Under the pieces are notes generated by a model that saw only the letters and a list, made by a program, of their open reading frames with translations, did not search any database and was not told the origin of the DNA. A DNA stretch of 8,355 bases from an uncultured bacterium (GTDB lineage Bacteria; Hydrogenedentota; Hydrogenedentia; Hydrogenedentales; CAITNO01). The stretch covers positions 1-8,355 of the forward strand of contig CALDSM010000644.1 in NCBI GenBank assembly GCA_937923585.1, in the 5' to 3' direction. Below are positions 1 through 5,810 of this stretch, in pieces. How positions within the stretch are numbered: the stretch's first letter is position 1; each line of letters opens with the position of its first letter. The translations under genes were made by a program, and so were the position numbers.

Positions 1-687
1 AATTTTGCCACCGTGGCCGAAGTGGTGGAGCAATGCGCCAAACTGCGGGTGGTGGACGATGCCGGTTTTGCGCTGCACTACCTGGTGGCCGACCGAAAGG
101 GCCGCGCCGCCGCCCTGGAGGTTATAGACGGCGAATTCGTCTGTCACACCGGAATCCGGATGCCCGTCGCGGTCCTCGCCAACGGCACCTACGAGAACGA
201 TGCGGCCTTCATGAAGAATTGCGCCGGTTTCGGCGGGACGGTTCCAGTCCCCAAGGGCGCCGAATCACATGCGCGCTTTGTTCGGGCAGCAGCCGGGGTT
301 CGACGCTTCTTGCCCGGGCCGGATACGTCCGCGGTTACCGCAGCGTTCGCCATTCTGGACGACGTGCGCCAGTCCAGCACAATGTGGTCCATCGTGTATG
401 ACATCGCCGGGAAGCGCATTCATTTTCGCGCGAAATCGCGAACGACCCTGCGCGTGGCGGATCTTTCCCGCTTCGACTTTTCGTGCAGGACGCCGGTGAA
501 GGTGCTCGACATCAATGCTCCGGGTGAGGGGGACGTGACGGGGAAGTTTGCCGATTACAGCATCGAGGCAAACCAGAAGTTGATTCAGACGGTGTTCGGC
601 AAGCTTCGCTTTCTGATGCCGTACAAAGGTCTGGCCTCCACCGTGCTGGCTGCGTACCCCGACACGACGCTCTGCGCAACGAGATAG
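1..687 (+). CDS. Choloylglycine hydrolase / penicillin V acylase family protein (linear amide C-N hydrolase), 5'-truncated by the window edge
   Basis: The reading frame is open from base 1 and ends at TAG 685-687, giving 228 visible residues. The N-terminal part, which would carry the processed catalytic Cys of this Ntn-hydrolase family, lies outside the window. Family hallmarks visible are an 'LHYLVADRKG' strand pair followed by 'ALEV' (bases about 73-123), then 'VLANGTY' with the Asn at 181-183 in the position of the conserved family Asn, and 'SHARFVRAA' with an Arg at 274-276 matching the 'S-x-S-R-F-x-R' segment of bile salt hydrolases. A later 'TMWSIVYDIAGKRIHF' stretch fits the C-terminal strands. 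Members cleave linear amide bonds in conjugated bile acids, penicillin V or acyl-homoserine lactones. The substrate cannot be read from this fragment, and bile salts seem unlikely in an environmental organism. The gene converges on the minus-strand unit. Family call is firm; exact function is open. Confidence 0.85.
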   Translation, partial: NFATVAEVVEQCAKLRVVDDAGFALHYLVADRKGRAAALEVIDGEFVCHTGIRMPVAVLANGTYENDAAFMKNCAGFGGTVPVPKGAESHARFVRAAAGVRRFLPGPDTSAVTAAFAILDDVRQSSTMWSIVYDIAGKRIHFRAKSRTTLRVADLSRFDFSCRTPVKVLDINAPGEGDVTGKFADYSIEANQKLIQTVFGKLRFLMPYKGLASTVLAAYPDTTLCATR

Positions 688-703
688 GAGTTGTGTGTCT
701 GCA

Positions 704-726
704 CCGTCGGCAAGGGGTGCCGAAGG
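704..726. terminator. Intergenic hairpin between two convergent genes, possible weak bidirectional terminator
   Basis: The 58 bases between the two stop codons contain a perfect 6-bp stem, TCGGCA (707-712) and TGCCGA (718-723), around the 5-base loop AGGGG. The stem can extend by two more C-G pairs (704-705 with 725-726) past one mismatch. The position suits a shared terminator. Neither strand has a U-run after the stem, so it is not a classical intrinsic terminator; it could act with Rho or simply protect 3' ends. Confidence 0.35.
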
Positions 727-745
727 GCAGCCAGCCGAACTACGA

Positions 746-856
746 TCACCGCTTTCTCGTCAGCGATCCCACCGCCATCAGCGCTCCCGCAAACGCCAGC
801 GCCGTTCTGTCTCCCTTGCTGTTGCCGGATGTACTGCTCTTGCTGCATCCTTGGCA
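746..856 (-). other. C-terminal tripartite sorting-type signal (Cys-x-x-Cys, hydrophobic helix, RKR)
   Basis: The last 36 residues of the upstream-described protein read 'GCQGCSKSS', a short polar spacer, the hydrophobic stretch 'ALAFAGALMAVGSL', then 'TRKR' and the stop. This layout (invariant-looking Cys motif, one membrane span, basic end) is that of MYXO-CTERM and related C-terminal sorting domains, in which a rhomboid-type or other intramembrane protease removes the helix and the Cys is thought to be modified for surface attachment. It matches the plan rather than a named subfamily that I can identify. Confidence 0.6.
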
Positions 857-2473
857 GCCTGTGCCCTCTCCGCCCTCTCCCTCTCCCTCGTTCTCGCCTT
901 CTCCTTCATCCTCGCCTTCGGCGGGCGCCGCATTCACGCTGACCGTGGCCTGTGCCGCGGCGGGCACCGGCTGGCGGTTGCCCGCGGTGTCTTCCGCAAG
1001 GGTGTAGAACGCATAGCTGTGCCCCGCCACGCCTGGGAATGCAGTGGTTCCCGCCTCCTTCTCCGTCGTGAAGGGCACATAGGCGCCTCCGTCGGCCGAC
1101 ACATACAGCGTGAAACCGGACACGCCCGCATCGGCGTCCGTGCCGGTCCACTGCACATCAAAGTCGGGGGTGTCCACGGCGGCGGGCAGCGGGCTCACCG
1201 CACTGTCCGGCACGGTGTTGTCTATGGTGTTGGTCCATACCGGCGTGCTGATGGGGTCGTTCATGTCAAACTGGATGCTGGCATGCGTGCTGATTTGATC
1301 CCCCGTTCTCAGGTCGTTCCGGGGCCGCACGCTGAATGACACCGCCCCCTCGCCCGCGGGCGGGTTTGTGTTGGGCGGCAGGAACCCCGCGCTGAAATCC
1401 TCCGGCAGCGCCAGGGTGTCGGCATCCAGCGTGGTGAAAGTCCAGCGGACCGAGCCCGCCGCCGCATCGAGCCATGCATGCACGCGCACGACCAGGTTTT
1501 GGCCGGGACGGAGGTCCACATCCGTGGTGTAATCCTGGGTGTTGGCGGGCAGGACGGTCTCAATCTCGCCGAACCGCACCCGGTCAAACTGCACCGAGCC
1601 CAGATCCAGCACGAGCGCGTCCAGCATGCCGTCCACGCGCACCTCGGCCGCCGCGAGCGATGCCGTCGCCAGATTTTCAAAGCGGATCGTGTAGTTCATC
1701 GCGTCCATCCCGCCGATGTATCGCGCTTCGCCCGCGCCGGAGGGGCCGTGAATGTCATTGGGATCGTAGGACGTGAGAAAGTCCGTCTTGCCGCCGTTGC
1801 CGACCTTGTCCAGCGTCTTGGACTGGTCTTGTCTCCTGTAATAGTTGTAATCGTCGGCGACGACCAGCCATTTGTTGTTGAAATTGGCAAACAACTGCAG
1901 GTAGCCCTTGGCGGCAAAGTTGTGGTTGTTTTCGACGGGCTCGTAGAAAAGGTTCTCCACCTTCTTCATCTTGGTGATTTCGGCCTTGTAGAAATACGAG
2001 TCCATCAGGTACGACGTGCCGTCCGGCGCTTCCAGCATGTAGGCCGTGTGCGAAGACGAGTTCACGCCCGGCATCGTCAGAATGTCAAAGGAGTCCACGC
2101 GCACGGCCTTCCACCCGGCGGGCAGCAGCCCCGATGCCCGGATTGAATCCACCATCGCGCTCGCGCTGCCTCCGCAGCAGACCATGGTGTGGTCTATGTT
2201 GTTGTTGAATCCCGCGCCGCGCGAGAAGGAATATCCCGGCGCCTTGGTGCGGACCAGGTCCACGATTGGCCCCAGCACGGCCTCGTGCTCCCCGTACCCG
2301 CACGGTTTGGACTTGACTTCCCAGTTGCGCTGATCGGGATTGTCGTTGGCGGCCGTGTTCCGGTAAAGGCGGCCGTTCTTGTAGTACACGGGGCCGGCCG
2401 ATGCCGACGCGCACACCAGCAGAACCAGCAGCCCGGCGGGCAGAATCACTCGAATGGAACGATGGCGGTTCAT
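746..2473 (-). CDS. Secreted multidomain protein: putative transglutaminase-like region, SYDPND beta-sandwich domain, fibronectin-like domain and C-terminal sorting tail
   Basis: 575 residues. The ATG at 2473 was chosen because it follows an AGGGGA ribosome site by 6 bases and opens directly into a signal peptide: basic NRHRSIR, then hydrophobic 'LLVLLV', likely cleavage after ASASA at residue 26. Residues about 55-165 contain a Cys pair (C99, C100) before a helix-like segment, then H142 in 'SSHTAYML' and D158 in 'YLMDSYF', an order and spacing that resemble the transglutaminase/papain-like Cys-His-Asp triad. Residues about 235-420 form a recognisable secreted beta-sandwich domain ('SYDPNDIHGP', 'IRFENL', 'GFLPPN', 'IQFDMNDPISTP'). 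Residues about 436-513 look fibronectin-III-like ('GHSYAFYTLAEDTAGN'). E519-G537 is an acidic Gly linker, followed by C540-x-x-C543, a hydrophobic helix (about 557-570) and a final RKR. It follows the upstream gene by 10 bases. Domain types are recognised; biological function is unknown, and the triad is inferred. Confidence 0.88.
   Translation of the reverse strand: MNRHRSIRVILPAGLLVLLVCASASAGPVYYKNGRLYRNTAANDNPDQRNWEVKSKPCGYGEHEAVLGPIVDLVRTKAPGYSFSRGAGFNNNIDHTMVCCGGSASAMVDSIRASGLLPAGWKAVRVDSFDILTMPGVNSSSHTAYMLEAPDGTSYLMDSYFYKAEITKMKKVENLFYEPVENNHNFAAKGYLQLFANFNNKWLVVADDYNYYRRQDQSKTLDKVGNGGKTDFLTSYDPNDIHGPSGAGEARYIGGMDAMNYTIRFENLATASLAAAEVRVDGMLDALVLDLGSVQFDRVRFGEIETVLPANTQDYTTDVDLRPGQNLVVRVHAWLDAAAGSVRWTFTTLDADTLALPEDFSAGFLPPNTNPPAGEGAVSFSVRPRNDLRTGDQISTHASIQFDMNDPISTPVWTNTIDNTVPDSAVSPLPAAVDTPDFDVQWTGTDADAGVSGFTLYVSADGGAYVPFTTEKEAGTTAFPGVAGHSYAFYTLAEDTAGNRQPVPAAAQATVSVNAAPAEGEDEGEGENEGEGEGGEGTGCQGCSKSSTSGNSKGDRTALAFAGALMAVGSLTRKR
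863..919 (-). repeat. Low-complexity Glu-Gly linker coding repeat
   Basis: Residues 519-537 consist almost only of Glu and Gly, with one Asp and one Asn. The plus strand is a nearly unbroken pyrimidine tract of CTC/TCC/TTC codon complements. The linker separates the folded ectodomains from the C-terminal tail and probably acts as a flexible, acidic spacer at the cell surface. Such tracts expand and contract by replication slippage. Confidence 0.8.
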
Positions 2474-2479
2474 GGCGGT

Positions 2480-2485
2480 TCCCCT
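2480..2485 (-). promoter_or_regulatory. Ribosome binding site AGGGGA overlapping the upstream stop codon
   Basis: On the minus strand the upstream gene ends ...AAA TAG and the stop runs straight into GGGGAACCGCC before the ATG at 2473. The AG of the TAG stop forms the first two bases of the AGGGGA Shine-Dalgarno element, with 6 bases to the start codon. This fixes the start of the downstream gene and suggests translational coupling within one mRNA. Confidence 0.7.
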
Positions 2486-5400
2486 ATTTCTGGTGCACGC
2501 CGACCCAGTGCGGCGTGACGGCAATCGAACCTTCGCGATTCATGCTGAAATTGACGGGTATCAGGAGGGTCTGCCCCGCGGCAACCTTGATCTCGTTCAG
2601 CTGAACGGTGCCGAGACCGCCGGGAATCTTCTCCTGCGTGGTCATCGCATCCTCAACCCCCGCGGGCAGTTTCGGGAAGGAGTAGGTGGCGTTCGAGGGA
2701 ATGCCGTCCAGTGTGACGGCCCCGTAAGCGTCGACGTTGCCGCCGTTGACGATGCAGATCTCGCACGAGATCGTGCGGCCGACGCGCGTCTTGTCGGGCA
2801 TGTTCAGCCTGATGGCTATCTTCGGCTTCGCGTCGGCCACGGTGAAGGCGTTCTTGAGTTGGCAGGCGGCGCCGCCTTCGGTGGTGACGGTGATGTCATA
2901 GGCGCCCTTTTCCGCGTCGGAAAGGTCGAACGTGACGGAGGCGGCCTGCCCTGTGCCGGTGTCGGTGGCGCAGGTGATGTTGGTGCCTTCGATGACGTTG
3001 TCGCCGCGCGTGAGCCGTATTGACTGTGCGGGGCAGAAACCGGCGCCGTAAACGGTGAGGGTCACGTTGTTCGCCTGCCCCCCCTCGCCCGCGCTCAAAT
3101 GGGAGAGCCCGGAACCGACCACCAGGTTGCTGCGGGCTTCAGTCTGCGCCGCGTCTGGGGAAGAGTTCTGCATGATTTCGCGGCCGTTCGGGCCGCGCAC
3201 GCCCACCCGCCATGTGCCGTTTGGAAGCGCTCCCGCAAAGCCGGCGACGAGGGAGGTGTCCCTGGCGTCGGTGACGTTCGAGGCGTTGATTTTTTGGCCC
3301 GTGTTGACCTCCTCAATCCAGGCGCTGCAGCCGGGGGTGAATCCCTCGCCGGAGACCAGCAATGAATCGGTTTCGGACAGCGAGGCGCCGTGCACGGCGG
3401 CCACGACACGGAGGAGCTGCGAGGAAAGCGTGACGTTGTTTTGGATAAGTTCCACGGTGACCCAGCCGAGCGGCAGGGCCGAATCCGCGTTGAACACGGC
3501 GTCGGCCACCCCGGAACCGGCTGGCAGCAACTGGGCGGCGGGAATGACGGCGCTGTCGGTGCGCAGCCGCAGTTGCGCGTCCGGCAGGGCGGTATGGGTG
3601 ATGCGCAGGGTGATTTGCTGCGCCAAACCGCTGATGATGGGGGGCGTCACGGCCAGCACGGCCGAAGGCGCGGCCAGCACGGTCAGAACGTTTTGCTTCC
3701 GAATGTGTTCCCCCGTGCCGCGCATGATGTCCAGTCCCCATGCGCCGACATCCGCGCTGCCCGCATGGACGGTGACCGTCATGGATGTTCCTTCGGCGGA
3801 GACGGTTTTGTTTGCCGCCGCGAGGGTCTCGTTGCCGGCGCGCGCAAACTGCACGGTGTCGCCGTCGAGGAATCCTGCGCCGGTCACGGTTACGGCGAAG
3901 TCATATCCGGTGAAGACCGAGGCCGGCGCGGCGCCGTCTATCCGGAGCGCGGAGTCCAGTCGCGTCGCATTGGGCAGTTCGCCCCGCGTCATGCCGGGCC
4001 GGGAGACGACCAGCGTGCGCGGTCCGGGATATGCGCCGGTGACGTCAAACACCAGTGTCGCCGACCTGCCGTCCGGGGCGGCCGTTGCCGATTCCGCCGT
4101 CAGCATGGCGGCCCGGCCGCCCTTCAATTGGGCGGTCATGTCCGGGCCAAAGCCGTCTCCGCCAACCGTGAGCGTGGCCTTGCCCCACGCCTGTGCCGCG
4201 TCGGGCGAGGTCGTGGCGACGGTGATCGCCGGACCGGCGGCGACGGTCAGGGGAAGCTGCTGCGGGGTTTGGCCCGGAGCGGTCACGCGCAGCTGCCACA
4301 CGCCGGGTGCGGCGGCACTCAGGTCAAACACCGCCGTTATCGCGTCGCCCCCGGCGGAAATGTCCAACGAGGCCGGGTTGATGGTGTCCGCGCCGTTCGT
4401 CAGCACGGCCGTGGTGCCTGGAACGAAACCGTTGCCGTTGACAACGAGCGTGGCGGCGGCGCTCATGCCGATTTCCGCCGGGATTACGCTGTAGGCGTCA
4501 AAGACATCGCCGACGCCCGGCTTGCGGAAAAGCACCAGTTTGTCGGGAAGCAGCGCGGCAATGTGCTCTCCAAGAAAACCCGCGTCGTTGAGGGTGATCG
4601 TGCGGGTCCCTTTCACCGAAGGGGCTGCGGGGGTGCTGAGGTCCAGGCAGGCCACGCCGTCTTCCATCGGCATGAGGGCGCAGTTTCCCGCCGCCGTGGG
4701 TGCGGCAAAAAGGGATGTGCCGTTTGCCCCAACGGCCGCGGTGTTCCACGCCATGTCCGCAAGAAAGGCGGGGGCCGCGGGATTGCCTATGTCAACGGCC
4801 AGGCCCCCTTTGGGCTCGGTTTCGTTTCCGAAGAAGAACCGCCCCATGAAGAGCGTTGTGTTCCCAATGGCGCATGAAGGGTGCAAATAGTCTATCGCCG
4901 TCGGCAGCGGCACTGCGGCGGTCTCCGCCGGGGCGACCGGGTTGCTGATATCCCAGGAAACCAGCAGCGGCAGCCGCGTGTTGTCCGGACCCTCCCGCCT
5001 GCCGTCGCCAAAGCGCGTGAAGGCGTGGTGTCCGCTTATCCCAACACCCTCGGCAAACCACATGTCCGTGGTGGTTCCGCCGCCCTCCAGCGGCAGCACC
5101 CGCGGGGGCGCGTTGAAAACGGCCTGCGGTGAAGCCGGGTTGGACACGTCGTGGATCTGGAAGGTGTTGGCCGTTGACGAGGTGACGTACAGATGGCCGC
5201 CGTGCAGCAGCATTGCGGTGGCATTGACCTGCCACGAGGTCACCAGGCTGGGCGTGGCCGGCGCCGTGATGTCAACGAGGTAGATGCGCTGTTTGTTTTC
5301 CGCCGCAGGGTAGGCAACCAGGGCCAGCAGCGTGTCCGACGCCGTCATGCCCGCCACCATGCCCACCGCCTGCGTGGGCAGGGACAGCGTGCCCAGTAAC

Positions 5401-5633
5401 TGCGGATTGGCCGCGTCGGCCGCGTCATAGATCGCCAGGCTGGCGTCACCCTGCACGAAGAGCCGTTCCCCGCGCACCAGCATGCGCTCGCCGCCGATAC
5501 CCGGCAGTTCCTTGACTGCCGTCAGCGTCAGCGGCTCAGCCGCCTGCACCCCTATGACCGACGTCAGGGCTGAGGCCAGCATCAGGGCCGCAACTCCGCC
5601 GATTCGATCCAACCCGACAGTACGCCCTTTCAT
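2484..5633 (-). CDS. Secreted LVIVD-repeat beta-propeller protein with six Ig/TIG-like repeats and a CARDB-like C-terminal domain
   Basis: 1049 residues. The ATG at 5633 is preceded by a strong AAGGAGG 7 bases upstream and starts a signal peptide (KGR, then hydrophobic 'VAALMLASAL', likely cleavage after VQA near residue 31). Residues about 35-380 carry at least six LVIVD-like blade signatures of the form strand-D-x-S/A-x-P-x-x-P: near 66-83 ('IYDAADAANP'), 117-134 ('LVDITAPATP'), 158-175 ('IHDVSNPASP'), 222-241 ('SWDISNPVAP'), 277-294 ('VDIGNPAAP') and 328-346 ('LDLSTPAAP'), so this part is probably a beta-propeller. Residues about 385-935 form six Ig/TIG-like repeats of 80-100 residues, five marked by G-x-GF (positions near 399, 490, 584, 761, 862). 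Residues about 936-1049 resemble a CARDB-type sandwich ('VNGGNVDAYG'). No membrane anchor is seen at its C-terminus. It heads a two-gene unit. A role in surface binding or adhesion is likely from the architecture but is not shown. Confidence 0.9.
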   Translation of the reverse strand: MKGRTVGLDRIGGVAALMLASALTSVIGVQAAEPLTLTAVKELPGIGGERMLVRGERLFVQGDASLAIYDAADAANPQLLGTLSLPTQAVGMVAGMTASDTLLALVAYPAAENKQRIYLVDITAPATPSLVTSWQVNATAMLLHGGHLYVTSSTANTFQIHDVSNPASPQAVFNAPPRVLPLEGGGTTTDMWFAEGVGISGHHAFTRFGDGRREGPDNTRLPLLVSWDISNPVAPAETAAVPLPTAIDYLHPSCAIGNTTLFMGRFFFGNETEPKGGLAVDIGNPAAPAFLADMAWNTAAVGANGTSLFAAPTAAGNCALMPMEDGVACLDLSTPAAPSVKGTRTITLNDAGFLGEHIAALLPDKLVLFRKPGVGDVFDAYSVIPAEIGMSAAATLVVNGNGFVPGTTAVLTNGADTINPASLDISAGGDAITAVFDLSAAAPGVWQLRVTAPGQTPQQLPLTVAAGPAITVATTSPDAAQAWGKATLTVGGDGFGPDMTAQLKGGRAAMLTAESATAAPDGRSATLVFDVTGAYPGPRTLVVSRPGMTRGELPNATRLDSALRIDGAAPASVFTGYDFAVTVTGAGFLDGDTVQFARAGNETLAAANKTVSAEGTSMTVTVHAGSADVGAWGLDIMRGTGEHIRKQNVLTVLAAPSAVLAVTPPIISGLAQQITLRITHTALPDAQLRLRTDSAVIPAAQLLPAGSGVADAVFNADSALPLGWVTVELIQNNVTLSSQLLRVVAAVHGASLSETDSLLVSGEGFTPGCSAWIEEVNTGQKINASNVTDARDTSLVAGFAGALPNGTWRVGVRGPNGREIMQNSSPDAAQTEARSNLVVGSGLSHLSAGEGGQANNVTLTVYGAGFCPAQSIRLTRGDNVIEGTNITCATDTGTGQAASVTFDLSDAEKGAYDITVTTEGGAACQLKNAFTVADAKPKIAIRLNMPDKTRVGRTISCEICIVNGGNVDAYGAVTLDGIPSNATYSFPKLPAGVEDAMTTQEKIPGGLGTVQLNEIKVAAGQTLLIPVNFSMNREGSIAVTPHWVGVHQK
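2592..4481 (-). repeat. Six degenerate Ig/TIG-like protein repeats (residues about 385-1014 including the final sandwich)
   Basis: Within the 1049-residue protein, successive domains repeat a common plan: an opening strand, 'V-x-G-x-G-F-x-P-G', a variable middle, 'A-x-x-F-D/N', and a 'G-x-W/Y-x-L-x-V' closing strand. Clear units have the GF signature near residues 399, 490, 584, 761 and 862. The unit near 664-745 keeps the closing 'GWVTVEL' strand but has lost the G-x-GF loop. The repeats have diverged strongly in DNA, so this is old duplication rather than recent tandem copying. Confidence 0.65.
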
Positions 5634-5640
5634 TTCGGCA

Positions 5641-5647
5641 CCTCCTT
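5641..5647 (-). promoter_or_regulatory. Strong ribosome binding site AAGGAGG
   Basis: The minus strand reads AAGGAGG followed by TGCCGAA and then the ATG at 5633. It is a near-consensus anti-16S match at 7-base spacing. It decides the start of the propeller gene against in-frame upstream starts that would run into recQ. Confidence 0.85.
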
Positions 5648-5654
5648 CTGGATA

Positions 5655-5667
5655 TGTCCGCCGGACA
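5655..5667. promoter_or_regulatory. Perfect inverted repeat TGTCCG-C-CGGACA in the 5' leader, candidate operator
   Basis: Two 6-bp arms flank a single base. The repeat lies just upstream of the ribosome site of the propeller gene and downstream of a candidate -10 box at 5679-5684, so a bound dimeric repressor would block early transcription. The 1-base loop disfavours an RNA hairpin and favours a DNA-binding site. No regulator gene is in the window. Confidence 0.35.
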
Positions 5668-5678
5668 CCTCGGAGAAC

Positions 5679-5684
5679 AGTATA
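5679..5684 (-). promoter_or_regulatory. Candidate -10 box TATACT for the minus-strand unit
   Basis: The minus strand reads TATACT (five of six matches to TATAAT), placing a start point near 5672 and a leader of about 39 bases ahead of the ATG at 5633. No good -35 hexamer is visible at 16-18 bases upstream, so the call rests on the -10 and on position only. Confidence 0.35.
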
Positions 5685-5792
5685 GATCCATTTCCTCCCA
5701 AATGCACCGCAAATTCTGTGACGCCAAAACCGTTTGCGTTCAAGGGGGCCGAGGCGCCTCCCCCGAAAAATGGCGCACGCCGCCCCGCATCG

Positions 5793-5801
5793 TGCTAAAC
5801 T
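5793..5801 (+). promoter_or_regulatory. Candidate extended -10 element TGCTAAACT for recQ
   Basis: TG-n-TAAACT fits an extended -10 promoter, which can work without a -35 box. Its end is only 9 bases from the recQ ATG at 5811, so transcription would start at or within a few bases of the start codon. This agrees with the lack of any Shine-Dalgarno sequence before recQ and points to a leaderless mRNA. Confidence 0.4.
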
Positions 5802-5810
5802 TTGCCGCCT

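Noticed and set aside
1478..2146. Plus-strand open frame of 222 codons opposite the second secreted-protein gene
   Set aside because: No ribosome site, no domain, Val/His/Arg-rich composition typical of an antisense shadow; the minus-strand frame has clear domain motifs.
2408..2420. Lipobox at 'LLVC' in the second protein's signal peptide
   Set aside because: The residue before Cys is Val rather than Gly, Ala or Ser, and a good signal peptidase I site (ASASA) follows at once.
2471..2486. Recent frameshift splitting one gene into the two minus-strand genes
   Set aside because: The second gene has its own ribosome site and complete signal peptide, so a fresh frameshift or sequencing error is unlikely. 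An old fission remains possible.
2474..2524. Upstream start at 2524 for the second secreted protein
   Set aside because: It would place 17 polar, Arg-rich residues ahead of a normal signal peptide and ignore the AGGGGA site that serves the ATG at 2473.
3055..4877. Long plus-strand open frames (3055-4494 and 3390-4877) opposite the propeller/Ig-repeat gene
   Set aside because: They are antisense to a gene with a signal peptide, strong ribosome site and clear domains. Their proteins are Arg/Gly/Ala/Pro-rich without recognisable motifs, as expected for shadows in GC-rich DNA.
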